A DNA stretch of 64,000 bases from Rhizobium mongolense USDA 1844 (GCF_000419765.1 NZ_ATTQ01000006.1:62001-126000); one strand, 5' to 3'. Positions 1-9,784 are shown, numbered from the stretch's first letter. Numbers and translations: made by a program. The notes: generated from the letters alone by a model not told the origin.

Positions 1-1
1 T

Positions 2-568
2 GTCCGGACTGAAGTGTGGCAAGCTCGAAGGCAGCAAAACCATCGCGCAGCTCAACAGATCGGTAGACTTCTCGATGAAGCCGGTGGGATCAAGGACACA
101 TTCGTCACGCCAGCTAGTCTCCATGTCGCAACGGACGCGGTGAGAGCCTGGCCCCGCGGATTTATTGAAGTCAGCGAAAGGATTCGAGACGTTTGGAGGT
201 GTCCAACCTATCGTGAGGGACGCAATTATAAACACCCAGTCTATCGAGAAATCCGCGCGTTCAGGCGGCTATTTGGCCATTCCTTTGAAACGATGGTGCG
301 CGACCAGCTACGAGGTGGCGTCAAGGCTACTGTGACGCCATGTGACGATGCAGCAAAAGATCGGACTGCTCGCTTCAGAAGGCCGCATCCCAGGACGACG
401 CGTGTAGGCGGTTTCGATACAGAGAGCGACAAGGAGCGTCTCGAACTTGCCTCACTCCTTGCTCGGAGTTCGCGAAGAGTCAAAGACGAAGCAAGGCGGA
501 CCGGATTGCCCGTAATCGAGATGATCCGTCTCTATGAGGAAGGACTGGCGGCTCTGCCCCGATCATAG
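2..568 (+). CDS. Partial unrecognised protein, cut by the window edge
   Basis: The reading frame is open from the first bases of the window, so the true start probably lies upstream; a GTG at 14 would give 184 residues. The protein is rich in arginine and charged residues, with no signal peptide or membrane segment, and ends in a helical-looking tail (SSRRVKDEARRTG, then EMIRLYEEGL). I do not recognise the family. Its place at the edge of a decayed region would suit an accessory or mobile-element gene, possibly the end of a TniQ-like protein, but no motif proves that. Confidence 0.4.
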   Translation, partial: VRTEVWQARRQQNHRAAQQIGRLLDEAGGIKDTFVTPASLHVATDAVRAWPRGFIEVSERIRDVWRCPTYREGRNYKHPVYREIRAFRRLFGHSFETMVRDQLRGGVKATVTPCDDAAKDRTARFRRPHPRTTRVGGFDTESDKERLELASLLARSSRRVKDEARRTGLPVIEMIRLYEEGLAALPRS

Positions 569-769
569 CGTTTCTTGTCACCTCAGGCCGAAGCGAGTTG
601 CGAAAACGGATGTGATTTCCGAAATCCTTTCAAGATCCGGGACGCAAATTAATAGCGTTGGGACGCTTTATAACCTCGTTACCTGTCTGAGTGGCGGGTC
701 GGTTTGCTGGTCACAGGTTCTCACGAGCGCTTTGTCAGGAGAGCTCGCGTTTGGTGTTGAGCAAGGGGT

Positions 770-1168
770 TTGCCGCTCATACGCAGAATGACTGCAGCGG
801 ATGTTGATTGTCTCCTACGAATCCTCTCACGTCCCAGTGAGGGCGAGTGGTCTGGCGAGGTGATTTTGACGAACGCTGATGTCGGTTTATATCTTGGTGT
901 CTCTGAGCACGAAGTATCAGCACTCGTGACCCAACGCATGTTGACGTCGAATGGAATCAGGTTCTCAACGCTTCGCGAGTCCGGGCGAATTATGTATGCG
1001 GATCCGAGACGCTCAGATTCCTCGAATTTCACGGAGATCCAATAAAAGCGAAGGCCGTGATCTTCCGAGATATCAGCGATGCTGGAGCCAGCGTAATTAT
1101 TATCCGGCCGTCTGTACGCGATCGAGTGGCTGTAAGCAGTTATTTAGGCAGGCTGGGTTATCGATGAT
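770..1168 (+). pseudogene. Possible frameshifted small DNA-binding protein
   Basis: A frame from 770 (TTG) or 788 (ATG) runs to 1045. It contains a stretch resembling the winged-helix end of Crp/Fnr proteins: ILTNADVGLYLGVSEHEVSAL, then RESGRIMYAD. Around 960-1168 a different frame reads protein-like (for example LEFHGDPIKAKAVIFRDISD and VRDRVAVSSYLGRLGYR) and stops at 1166-1168. This would fit one longer gene broken by a frameshift. There is no convincing ribosome-binding site. Both the gene call and the Crp-like reading are tentative. Confidence 0.2.
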
Positions 1169-1454
1169 CTGGGCGCGAGACCAGCCAGTAAGCAGCATAA
1201 GAATCCCATTCCTTATGTTGGAACCAAGGATTTCCGTGGCTTGGCAGAATCTCAATTGATTCGTTTTGACAATACTGAGGAACCCGGCTTAAAGCGAAAT
1301 CAACTCTGGCCTATAGCGAAACAGATTCGGTAAAAGGGAAGCCGATTCACCCAGAACCATTTATCAAAATAAAACGTCGAAGATAAATCAAAGAAATCAA
1401 TGATCTAATCGAGCGAATGGTGCTGGACTCAATCTCTTTAATTCGCCCGGCAAC

Positions 1455-1658
1455 GACGAGATAAAGGTCGGTGGCGTACGGGCAGTTGGAGTGGAAGCTC
1501 GCCCGCGCGGGGGCGCTTGTTTCCGGACTGCCGGAACTGGAAAGACCCCATTTGCGTCCGCGCTCGCGGCCGCCCTTGGAACGAGAGTGTTGTGCGAAGC
1601 AGGAGCGATGCTGACCCTCGGGACCTTGCTCGACGGGCGCCACCCCGATGCAGGGTAG
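1455..1658 (+). pseudogene. Relic of an AAA-type P-loop ATPase
   Basis: Two overlapping frames together spell an AAA-type Walker A region. One gives ARAGALVSGLP up to 1532. After a one-base shift the next gives GTGKTPFASALAAALGTRVL from 1533, then stops at 1656-1658. The stretch before it resembles the W-x-x-G-x-L-x-W segment that precedes Walker A in rhizobial AAA ATPases. No Walker B or sensor motif follows, so only a fragment survives. The rest of 1046-2193 shows no gene I can support. Confidence 0.35.
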
Positions 1659-2193
1659 AGCGCTTAAGGTGGACGGCCAGTGGCAACTCAGCGGTTGCCG
1701 TTCATCCGTGTTGCACGATGACGGGGTTGTTCAACCACACCGAAGGAAAGAGTCGGGCGCCAGCCCGCCAATTTTTCAGTCGGAGCAACCTGCCGACGCT
1801 GCGATCTGCCGGTTAAGAAACTTGATCTTCAGTCAGTGGATCGTCGGGTAAATACCGCTTCACCAGGGCCCTCATGAGTTTGGGTCGTGAGGTACCCCTG
1901 GGTTACTCAGGGTATAACGGATCGAGCCTGACAACGCGGCTAGCCTTCTGTGGACTGCGCTCTAGCGTTCGTGGCCAGCGAATTGTCGACCTGGCCCCAC
2001 CCTTGTCCGCTGACAGGTCGAACGAACACGATCCGCCTTCTGGCTTAAGTGCAACGGTGTGTATCTCTCCTGAGGTGCTTAGTTCGGCAGTGGACATCAT
2101 CTGCCGCCATTTTCCGGGAGCGGTGCCCGTTCATCGCTTGAGCACGCGGCTCAGCACGACGTGTTGGCTTGCCGCGGTCGAGGCCGCGTAAGA
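1659..2193. other. Non-coding stretch, nothing recognised
   Basis: Several short frames are open here, but none has a ribosome-binding site or family-like residues. A small imperfect hairpin near 1890-1915 (TACCCCTG ... CAGGGTA) is the only structure noticed. It may be further decayed accessory DNA. Confidence 0.4.
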
Positions 2194-3393
2194 TCACTCA
2201 GGGTAAGCCTCGACGCCCTCCGGCGGCGGCTTTTGGAAAAGGATGAATACAAGGGGGTTGGCAGGCTCGGACATCGCGTCCCTGCGCTGGCCCGTCACCT
2301 CTCCGGTAACGCCGCTTGTATATTCCGCAACAACCTCACCGAAGCTGTTGCGCTGGATCGCCACCTTCTGCCCGGCTTCGACCTTGTCGTTGAGCTTGAC
2401 CAGGTGCTCGACGATCCCGCCTTCTGTTGCTAGAATCGGGAACGCACTGTTGCCAAGAAAAACACTCACGTCCTTGCCTGTGCGCCCCACGGGCCCAGCA
2501 ATGATACCGTGATGCTTGAGGACGTTCATCGTACCTTCCACGAACAGCGAGATCATCTCGAGGTCCAAGACCCGTGCAGCGCCTATCTCCGGGCAAAAGG
2601 ACGGGATGCCTGCGTCGACAAAAGCGTTGTGAAGGACACCGGGATACACATGACTGTCGAAGATCTGGCCGACTGGGTAGAGTTCCACCATCGCCTTGAC
2701 CTCGGGAATGTCCATGCCGCCGATGTTGAATGCAGTGACATCGAAACCGCTCGTCCCGGTGTGGAAGTCGATCGCGGCGTCGGCGTTCGGCCGCAGCAGT
2801 CGGTTGAACAGGAGCCCGGCGTGTCGGCTCGGCGCGGTGGCTCCGTTCTCGTTCCCTGGCCATTCCCGGTTCATGTCGATCAGATCGTTGCCCCTTCCAA
2901 AATTGGGCCATCTACGCTGCATGCCTTCGATGGCCGGGCGGGAGATGTCCGTGACCGTCATCACCGTGCCCGACATCTGCACCGGGTCGAGCTGGTTCAT
3001 CACGGTCTGGACCGTATGTATGGAACTCATCTCGTCGCCATGCACGCCACTGGTCATGACGACGCGCTTGCCCGGCTTCGCCCCCTTGGCGACCGTCACT
3101 GACACATACCAGTACTGTCCGGTGGGCATCTGCACGCCCTGAAAATACAAGAGGTGCTTCTGCCCAGATTCCAGGTCGTTGACGTCGAGCGCGCTGACGA
3201 CCTTTTTTCCCTGGATCACTTCGCCGGTATAGACCGTTCCCTGAGACCCATCGGATGCGGCTTCGACAGAGGGAGCCGCTGCATCCTGGGCTTTCACAGA
3301 GCCGGCCGCGAGAGTGGCCGCGGCGCCGACCGGGGCGATGGATGCTATTAGCAGATCGCGACGGTCCAGGCCTTTTTTGGAGTTGCCGGACAT
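2194..3393 (-). CDS. Tat-exported zinc deacylase, succinylglutamate desuccinylase/aspartoacylase family
   Basis: A 399-residue protein of the M14-like AstE/AspA family, which removes acyl groups from amino acids using zinc. The start is the ATG at 3393, about 7 bases behind AAGGGA; an upstream in-frame start at 3450 lacks such a site. The N-terminus has a twin-arginine signal (DRRDLLIASIAPVGAAATLA) ending near A-Q-D, so the folded enzyme is probably exported to the periplasm. Zinc-site motifs are visible: SGVHGDE, then DMNREWPG, and AIDFHTGTSG. The last 90 residues form a barrel-like tail. The pseudogenised transporter lies upstream on the same strand. The true substrate is unknown. Confidence 0.8.
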   Translation of the reverse strand: MSGNSKKGLDRRDLLIASIAPVGAAATLAAGSVKAQDAAAPSVEAASDGSQGTVYTGEVIQGKKVVSALDVNDLESGQKHLLYFQGVQMPTGQYWYVSVTVAKGAKPGKRVVMTSGVHGDEMSSIHTVQTVMNQLDPVQMSGTVMTVTDISRPAIEGMQRRWPNFGRGNDLIDMNREWPGNENGATAPSRHAGLLFNRLLRPNADAAIDFHTGTSGFDVTAFNIGGMDIPEVKAMVELYPVGQIFDSHVYPGVLHNAFVDAGIPSFCPEIGAARVLDLEMISLFVEGTMNVLKHHGIIAGPVGRTGKDVSVFLGNSAFPILATEGGIVEHLVKLNDKVEAGQKVAIQRNSFGEVVAEYTSGVTGEVTGQRRDAMSEPANPLVFILFQKPPPEGVEAYPE

Positions 3394-3503
3394 GATGAAG
3401 TCCCTTGTGAAATGTGGGTGGGGTGGCGGATAGATTTCCTGGCATTTCATGATTTAGTTCGATCGACATCTGAGCAGGGGGCCCCCCAACGTTCGCGAGA
3501 TAA

Positions 3504-3518
3504 ATGCACCTAGTGCAT
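3504..3518. promoter_or_regulatory. Perfect 6-bp inverted repeat, possible operator
   Basis: ATGCAC-CTA-GTGCAT lies about 110 bp upstream of the deacylase start. Perfect arms and a 3-bp centre suit a dimeric repressor such as a GntR-type protein, but no cognate regulator is visible. The rest of 3394-4035 holds no gene that I can support. Confidence 0.3.
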
Positions 3519-4035
3519 AAATTCGCGGTTCCGCTACGATGCCTTCGACAGCATCGTCACCTCACCACTTTCCGCTCACGCTCGATCAACAGTCCCGAAT
3601 CCGGAGGCCACCGTTGGCAAGAACAGAGGGCAGCCGGGATGCAATTTGGGCGGTTGCTTCAGGAACCAATGCCTGGACTTCGTTCGCCGGTGGATCGTGG
3701 CTACAGTTTGAGAACCCTCACGATGCCTGCATGTGAGAGCGCAAGCAGCGCAGCGCCGCAGTTGTTGTTCTGTTGCTTTCCACTACTATCGAGATAATCA
3801 GTACTGGAATAGTCAAACCTAATCAGTTCCGTTTCAGTCGTTTGAAGATAACGCCTTCTGGCCGCCTTGCCATTGGCTCAGAATTCCAAAACTGTGCGTC
3901 TCGTCCTACATCAGACGATATTCTTGAAAGCGCTGCTCTGTTCTCGCGGCCTATCGTCCAATGTAGTCAGCCACACCGAGATAACCCCTGGGCGCGCGGT
4001 TAAGATCGTTGCCTCAGTCCATGTCCGTGATTCCC

Positions 4036-4848
4036 CTAATTCGACATCCTTTCTGTCAGTCGGTTCCACTTCCGGTTCGGCGATTGGCGAAGAAAGTCTT
4101 CAGCCGCAAGATGTCGTCGGCGGTTACGTTCGGCGGATCGGTCACCGCTACCCATCCGTCGATGTAGTGGCGAACCAGAACAAGGTTGTCGCGACGATCG
4201 CACCGATCGCATAGGAAATCCGCACGGGAACGAAGCGCGCGAATGTCGTCGAGACGCGTAACCGCGTCGAGCGGCTTGATCAGCATGTTCACAGTGAATG
4301 CCCCGGGCGACGGCGGCAAAGCCCAAGGCGAGAAGAGGGTGGCGCCCGACAGCGAGATATGCGATGCCCGCGAGAGGAATAAGGACGAGATAGCCAGCGT
4401 CCGCCGCAACGCTGGCGATGATGCCCACGAAAGCAAGGATGTAGGTCAGCGCCCAGCGCGGGGATACAATCACCAGTTTCCGAATCAACGCCGTCACAAG
4501 CCCGGATTCCTCGGCGACGCCAGCGCCAACCATCGCGGCTATCATCAGTCCGACCGCGGTGAAGCTCATGAAATTCGGGATGAGCGACTCGTACATGAAG
4601 CGGATGCCGTCGGTGTTCAGCAGGCTCCTGATCGAAGTCGTAGCGGCCTCGATCTCATGGCTTTCCGGATTGATCCGCTCAAAGGTTATCGAGGCACCGA
4701 ATGTACCCAGAAGGGCCGACAGTCCAATCACTATGGCGATGAGGATGAGAAAGATTATGACGGGGTGGGGGACCATGTTGCCCACCTTTTCGACCCCATC
4801 GAGGAATCTCTGCATAACGGTTTTTGGAGCCGCTCCCGCCGTGGACAT
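4036..4848 (-). pseudogene. Frameshifted and truncated AbgT-family transporter
   Basis: The first ~190 residues read as an AbgT-type (p-aminobenzoyl-glutamate) transporter: FLDGVEKVGNMVPHPVIIF, then the membrane stretch SFTAVGLMIAAMVGAGVAEE and TYILAFVGIIASVAADAGYL. The start ATG at 4848 has AGGAG 6-8 bases upstream. Near 4300 the frame breaks: the continuation (GAFTVNMLIKPLDAV) is in a second frame, and another membrane-like piece (ISYAIGAIVATTLFWFATT) is in a third. The normal family length is about 500 residues, so the C-terminal half is missing. The deacylase next to it suggests a former acyl-amino-acid uptake-and-cleavage pair. Confidence 0.75.
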
Positions 4849-5185
4849 GGGTGATCTCCTAGCCCTTAGCCCCGCAGCGCGAGGCGCAACGCCGACATCG
4901 CCGACGCGGACGAACTACAACCCATCTTAGTTGGAGCAGCCGCAGAGTCGTGAGCGCAGAAGCCACGACCTGAGCAGGGTGTCCCGAAAAGATCCCGCAG
5001 TGGGGAGGCTGCCGCCACAAGAAGCGCGACGTATAAAACAGCGCCGTGCGACGCGAAATGCAGCTGTAGCGCGATATCACGATCTCCAAATAGCTCCGTA
5101 GCGGTTGTGGTTTGTTGTGAAAAATGATACTAGTGCTCAGGTTTGAAATGGAAAATCTTTCGTGGACATCGGCGAAGGTATCGTC
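4849..5185. other. Divergent intergenic region between abgT relic and AraC regulator
   Basis: This 337-base gap separates two divergently read genes and should contain both promoters. It becomes AT-rich near 5090-5160, next to the regulator. No clear operator repeat was found. Confidence 0.4.
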
Positions 5186-6235
5186 ATGGACAACATGCCA
5201 GAGACGGGTACCGAGCGAGCGATTGATTACAAATTCCCTTGCTCGATAGATGTGAGTACCCAATCGTTTCCCAGGGACAACCAATTCGAGATATTCAGGA
5301 ATGCTCACGTTGGCGTCGCTGATCTGAGATTCTGCAAGAGCGCGGACGGTTCCTTTCCCGCCCGACTGAAGGTCTGGCTGCTCGGTTCGATGCTGGTTGT
5401 TTCCACTGTCCTGCCAGGAAAAGGCTACGCCCACGAATGGCGGCACGTGAAGAAGGCGGCATTGGATAACTGGTATTTGTGCTTGCCGGTCCAGGCCCTG
5501 GAGCGCGCCTCTGGAGGGCAGACCTTGCCCCATCTTCGATGCCTGGCCAAACCGTTCGAGGTCATGGTGGAAGATGAGGGCGCATTGTCGGTCTTTCTTC
5601 CGTCAGATGGGTTTGTCGCGACGTCCACGCTCGAGAGCCTGCTCCATAGGAAGATGGAGGGCGCGTTGGGCCATCTCCTCGCCGACTACCTTGTGCTTCT
5701 GGCTCGATCGTTGGCCGACCTCACCGTGGCAGAGGTGCCATACGTGGTCGAGGCCACGAGGAACCTTATCATCGCTTGTCTAGCTCCCTCGCAAGATCGG
5801 GTCGTAGACGCTCAAACACCAATTGGGGCGGTAGTTCTGGAACGCGCCAAGCGTTTGATAAACACGAGACTTGCCGACCACTCGCTCACTGCCGAGACGA
5901 TCTGCAGCGAGCTAGGTGTCTCGCGCTCCCGGTTATATCGATTATTCGCGCCGCTGGGTGGTGTTGCGGCCTATATCCGGCATGAGCGTCTGGTCAGGAC
6001 GCGTGCAGGAATCACCAATAGCAATGACGTTCGGGCTATATTTCATATCGCGGAGGAATGGGGTTTTGACGATCCGTCCGCATATAGCCGGGCCTTCAGA
6101 CACGAGTTTGGAATGACGCCAAAAGAGGCGCGGGAGGTCGGTTGGGTCCGGGATGTCTTTCATGTTCAACGAGAGAAGAATCTTCCGCATGGAGGCCCGC
6201 TCACACTCTGCCAGGCCCTTCGTGGTGTCGCCTAG
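5186..6235 (+). CDS. AraC-family transcriptional regulator
   Basis: A 349-residue regulator with an N-terminal ligand-sensing half and a C-terminal AraC DNA-binding domain in about the last 110 residues. Its two helix-turn-helix units are visible: LTAETICSELGVSRSRLYRLF, then IAEEWGFDDPSAYSRAFRHEF followed by GMTPKEAR. ATG 5186 is preferred to GTG 5162 because GAAGG lies 7 bases before it. The gene is divergent from the AbgT relic and deacylase, so it probably once controlled them. The inducer is unknown. Confidence 0.85.
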   Translation: MDNMPETGTERAIDYKFPCSIDVSTQSFPRDNQFEIFRNAHVGVADLRFCKSADGSFPARLKVWLLGSMLVVSTVLPGKGYAHEWRHVKKAALDNWYLCLPVQALERASGGQTLPHLRCLAKPFEVMVEDEGALSVFLPSDGFVATSTLESLLHRKMEGALGHLLADYLVLLARSLADLTVAEVPYVVEATRNLIIACLAPSQDRVVDAQTPIGAVVLERAKRLINTRLADHSLTAETICSELGVSRSRLYRLFAPLGGVAAYIRHERLVRTRAGITNSNDVRAIFHIAEEWGFDDPSAYSRAFRHEFGMTPKEAREVGWVRDVFHVQREKNLPHGGPLTLCQALRGVA

Positions 6236-6535
6236 TCCGGCCGCCTTGCTGCCGTGCCTAACTTGATCATCGCGAATTGGTGACCCGTACTTCCGCGACA
6301 CCGGAACAACCCAACGATAGTCACGGTCGTTCTACGGGTGCTGACGGATGAGATTCGCTATAAACTGACCGTGCTGGTCTATAGCGCGATAGAGTCAGCC
6401 ATAGGGAACTTGAGCTTGCCGGAGCGATCGGCATACACGCAGGTCCTTTGAGCAGCTTCGAAGATTGTATCCGCGCGCGACCCATGCGTCGCTCGAACCA
6501 TCTCTCCGTCCGAGGCACGGTTTCGGCCCTCTACC

Positions 6536-6967
6536 GTGGCCCCGCCAATCCGTGGCCATTCATATTCGACGGCATTCGAAAGTCTACATGTCGAAGATTT
6601 CAAGCCGTGGATCGACTTTTGTCGCGACCTTCCGACTGCGAACGACGCTCCGGATTACACCATCGACTGTGAAGAGGTCGGCTTCCATTTGGACCTGTCT
6701 ACGAGTGCGGTAATAGCAAAACTCGGAGCCTTCTTTCGCGCAGGCGAGATAACCACGATGAGGCGGCTTACCAATTTCCGAGCCGCCTACGTTTCGATCC
6801 GGGAAGTATTCAACCTGCTTGCTATTAACGGCCGATGGGAAACTGAATTAAATATCACGAGGCTACTTAACAAGGCTAACGTGAAATGCTGTGATCAGCA
6901 GAAGTCATTCAGGCTTCGACAGGCTGTCAATTTCTTGAAAGTCGCCTGGCGAACGGCATCAGGTTAG
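6536..6967 (+). CDS. Small unrecognised protein, possible gene remnant
   Basis: A 143-codon frame beginning with GTG and lacking a visible ribosome-binding site. The middle resembles a helix-turn-helix (VGFHLDLSTSAVIAKLGAFF) followed by YVSIREVFNLLAINGRWETE. The sequence is more AT-rich than neighbouring conserved genes and is flanked by non-coding DNA. It may be the end of a decayed accessory gene. I do not recognise the family, and the start is unsure. The rest of 6236-7250 shows nothing else coding. Confidence 0.3.
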   Translation: MAPPIRGHSYSTAFESLHVEDFKPWIDFCRDLPTANDAPDYTIDCEEVGFHLDLSTSAVIAKLGAFFRAGEITTMRRLTNFRAAYVSIREVFNLLAINGRWETELNITRLLNKANVKCCDQQKSFRLRQAVNFLKVAWRTASG

Positions 6968-7120
6968 TGAATCAAAAATCTCAAAAGCGCTGAATCAAAT
7001 TTTTTGCCAACTCTTGTTCTTTCAGCCACTTCGCTGATCCGTTTGAACTGGTCCTATATACAGTGGGCAAAACGAGGCGAATTCTACTTGTCTGCCAAAT
7101 GCAGTTCGTTGATTCCGGAA

Positions 7121-7140
7121 GCTCATCTTGAACGATGAGC
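7121..7140. repeat. Perfect 7-bp inverted repeat downstream of phnE2
   Basis: GCTCATC-ttgaac-GATGAGC lies about 110 bases beyond the end of the phn operon. No T-run follows it in the operon's direction, so it is at best a weak terminator. Confidence 0.3.
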
Positions 7141-7250
7141 AAAGGACGCAGTCGAGGAAAAATAAACCTCGATAAGTCGCCGTAGGAGCACTCATCACAG
7201 ATAGTAATTCAGTGAGCTGGCACAAGAATCAAACGCCTGCTGCCAAGAGT

Positions 7251-8780
7251 TCAGCGGCGTCCCATCAGACGTGACCGGATCGCATTCGAGACAGCATCGA
7301 AGGCAAACACGACAATCAGGATGAGGAGCACCATGTAGCCGACGTTCTCCCAGTCCTGGTTGGTGCGCATCGCCTCCCAGAGTTTGAGGCCGATTCCTCC
7401 CGCACCGACGGCGCCGATGATCGTCGCGGAGCGCGTGTTGGACTCCCAGAAGTAGAGAGCCTGGGACGCGAAGACAGGAAGCACCTGCGGCAGCACGCCG
7501 AACCGCTGCACCGCAATCGGCGACGCTCCGACGGAGCGGACGCCTTCCCGCTGCTTCTCGTCGATGTTCTCGAGCGATTCCGAATACAGTTTGCCCAGCG
7601 TCCCGGTGTCCGTGAAGAAGATCGCCGAGATGCCGGCCAAAGGCCCAGGCCCGAAGCCGCGTGTGAAGAAAAGCGCCCAGATCAGCATGTCGACTGAGCG
7701 AAGGAAATCGAAGAACCGTTTCGTCACCTGGTTCGCAGGGCGGTTGCGCGTGATGTTGCGTGCCGCCACGAATGCCAGGGGGAAAGCGACGAGCGAGGCG
7801 AACAGGGTGCCGACGAACGCCATTACGATGGTCTGCAGGAGCTTGGTCCAGACGTCGAGGTGCTGCCATTCGCTGTTGTAGAGGATGTTGTCCCAGGCGA
7901 GAGCGAGGTTGCTTTGCTCCGGGTCGATGCGTGGACCGCTGAGGATGAAGCTCGCAACCTCGGAATATGGCTTCCCGAAGAAGGGAGACCGCGTGTCGAA
8001 CAGAAAATTCGCCCACCCGAGAAACCGCTTGTGGACCTTGACGTCGTTGGTCGTGACTTCCGCCCAGCCGGCGAATCCGAAGCTGGCGATGACCTTCTCG
8101 CCCGGCCGCCTCTGCGACGCCCAGTCCGGAAGGGGAGCGTCAATGCGGATGTCGGGTCTGCCCATAGGCACGACGACCGTTTCTTCGCCTCTCGTCAACA
8201 CCGCCTTATTGGCAGTCATTTCTATCGAGGAGCTGTTGCTCATGGCGATCCGCGCCCGTGTGACAACCTCCTCGGTAACGGTTGCCGGAGCGGTCGCCGC
8301 CGGGGCCCGCGCGGGCGAGCCGGACCCGTTAGGTGCGGACGTTCCCATAGCCGCACCGGGAGCCATCAGCGATATGCTGCTTTTCGGTTTTGTCTGCGGC
8401 TCGGACGGGCTGGCCGTCAGTGTGGCCGTGCCGGTCTGATGGGTGACGACGGATTTTTCGGTCTGCACCCAGTCGGGGTTCGGATGTTCGCCGAGCGGAT
8501 CGAACCGCGAATAGGAAATCTTCATGGTCCCGTCGGCTGCCATGTCGATCTCGGGACGGACCTCGAAAGAGATCCAGTCGGCAAGATAGGTGCCGGCGAT
8601 CGAGTAGTCGGCCTGAGAGAAGACCTTTGCGAACGCGAAGAACCAGAACGAGAACGCCACATAGCCGGCAGCGAGAATGACGAGAAGGGGAGCGCGGTAG
8701 CGGCGCAGCCAGGTCGTGTCGAAGAGCTGCGGGTGGCGCGCGGCGATGTCGGCCTTTTGGACGGGCGAAAGCGTGTTCAT
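7251..8780 (-). CDS. phnE: Phosphonate/phosphate ABC transporter permease, long second PhnE
   Basis: A 509-residue inner-membrane permease, the second of two PhnE-type subunits (called PhoT in Sinorhizobium phoCDET). ATG 8780 follows a GAGG site and lies 10 bases past the stop of the first permease. The C-terminal ~260 residues are a normal BPD permease with the coupling-loop signature EGVRSVGASPIAVQRFGVLPQ, followed by GAVGAGGIG. One membrane helix near residues 30-50 is followed by a periplasmic-looking insert of about 200 residues, including a Pro/Ala/Ser-rich linker. That makes it far longer than the usual ~270 residues. Confidence 0.9.
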   Translation of the reverse strand: MNTLSPVQKADIAARHPQLFDTTWLRRYRAPLLVILAAGYVAFSFWFFAFAKVFSQADYSIAGTYLADWISFEVRPEIDMAADGTMKISYSRFDPLGEHPNPDWVQTEKSVVTHQTGTATLTASPSEPQTKPKSSISLMAPGAAMGTSAPNGSGSPARAPAATAPATVTEEVVTRARIAMSNSSSIEMTANKAVLTRGEETVVVPMGRPDIRIDAPLPDWASQRRPGEKVIASFGFAGWAEVTTNDVKVHKRFLGWANFLFDTRSPFFGKPYSEVASFILSGPRIDPEQSNLALAWDNILYNSEWQHLDVWTKLLQTIVMAFVGTLFASLVAFPLAFVAARNITRNRPANQVTKRFFDFLRSVDMLIWALFFTRGFGPGPLAGISAIFFTDTGTLGKLYSESLENIDEKQREGVRSVGASPIAVQRFGVLPQVLPVFASQALYFWESNTRSATIIGAVGAGGIGLKLWEAMRTNQDWENVGYMVLLILIVVFAFDAVSNAIRSRLMGRR

Positions 8781-8790
8781 CGATGCAACC

Positions 8791-9753
8791 TCATGCGACG
8801 GCGCGGAACGACTGCTCGCCGACCAGCTTTCTGCGCAGCCATGCGGAGAACTGGTCGACGGCAATGATGGTGCAGAAAAGGAGGAATACGATTGCAAGAG
8901 TCTTTGCCGGATGACCCTGTCCGATCGAAAGCCTGAGAAGTTCGCCGATGCCGCCGCCGCCGACCGCACCGATGATCGTGGACGCCCGCACGTTGATCTC
9001 GAGCCTCAGGAGGAAATAGCTCACGAAGTTGGGCATGACCTGCGGCACCATTCCGAACCAGACCCGTTCGAGCCAAGTCGCGCCGACGGCCCGCAGGCCT
9101 TCGTCAGGGCGCATGTCGGCATTCTCCACTACCTCGAAGAACATCTTTCCCAGCGCTCCGGTGGTGTGGACGGATAGTGCGATGATCGCCGGGACCGGCC
9201 CGAGCGAGAGGATCGCGAGGCAAAATCCCGCGATGACGACCTCGGGAAACGCCCGCAGGATCTCCATGAAACGGCGCACCGCCCCCCGGACATAAGCATT
9301 CGGCATCATGTTCCTCGCAGCGAAGAAGCACAGTGCAAATCCCAGGAAGAAGCCGACGCCCGTGGAGAAGATGGCGATGTTCACCGTCTCGACGATCTTT
9401 TCGACATATTCCGGAACGTAGAGGGTTTGCGTGACGTAGAACCGGCCCTCGGGGTAGTCGTACTTCTGGCTGCCGTCGTAATAGGGGGAGGGGAGATCGA
9501 GCAGCGCGCGCGCCGGTTCCCACGCGTCGCGCGGCACGAGGTCCCCCACGAAGTCTGCCAGATAGGGGAGGCGGTCCCAAAATTTGCCCGCGTTGGTCTC
9601 ATTGGCGAACCACACCGAACCCGCGGTGAAGACGACGACGAGAAACAGGGCAAGGAACGTCTTGCCGCGGCGCCGGGAGGCAAGCTCGTGCCAGTGCCGC
9701 TCGATCATGCTTGCAGTTTCACTCGGGGGGTGGCGCAGCGTAGTGTCGCTCAT
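8791..9753 (-). CDS. phnE: Phosphonate/phosphate ABC transporter permease, first PhnE
   Basis: A 320-residue inner-membrane permease that would pair with the second PhnE and the PhnC ATPase to import phosphonates and possibly phosphate. Start ATG 9753 (MSDTTL) is preferred to the one at 9783, as an AGGTTG site lies just upstream. One helix sits near residues 32-50, a periplasmic segment follows, and then the BPD domain. The coupling loop EGLRAVGATWLERVWFGMVPQ and the GGGGIG motif are present. It lies third in the phnCDE1E2 operon, which reads away from pstS. Confidence 0.9.
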   Translation of the reverse strand: MSDTTLRHPPSETASMIERHWHELASRRRGKTFLALFLVVVFTAGSVWFANETNAGKFWDRLPYLADFVGDLVPRDAWEPARALLDLPSPYYDGSQKYDYPEGRFYVTQTLYVPEYVEKIVETVNIAIFSTGVGFFLGFALCFFAARNMMPNAYVRGAVRRFMEILRAFPEVVIAGFCLAILSLGPVPAIIALSVHTTGALGKMFFEVVENADMRPDEGLRAVGATWLERVWFGMVPQVMPNFVSYFLLRLEINVRASTIIGAVGGGGIGELLRLSIGQGHPAKTLAIVFLLFCTIIAVDQFSAWLRRKLVGEQSFRAVA

Positions 9754-9784
9754 CTTCAACCTGTCGAACGTGGGATATGGCAAA

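Noticed and set aside
951..1259. 102-codon plus-strand frame in the left accessory region
   Set aside because: No ribosome site or protein-like pattern; a different frame over part of this stretch reads better.
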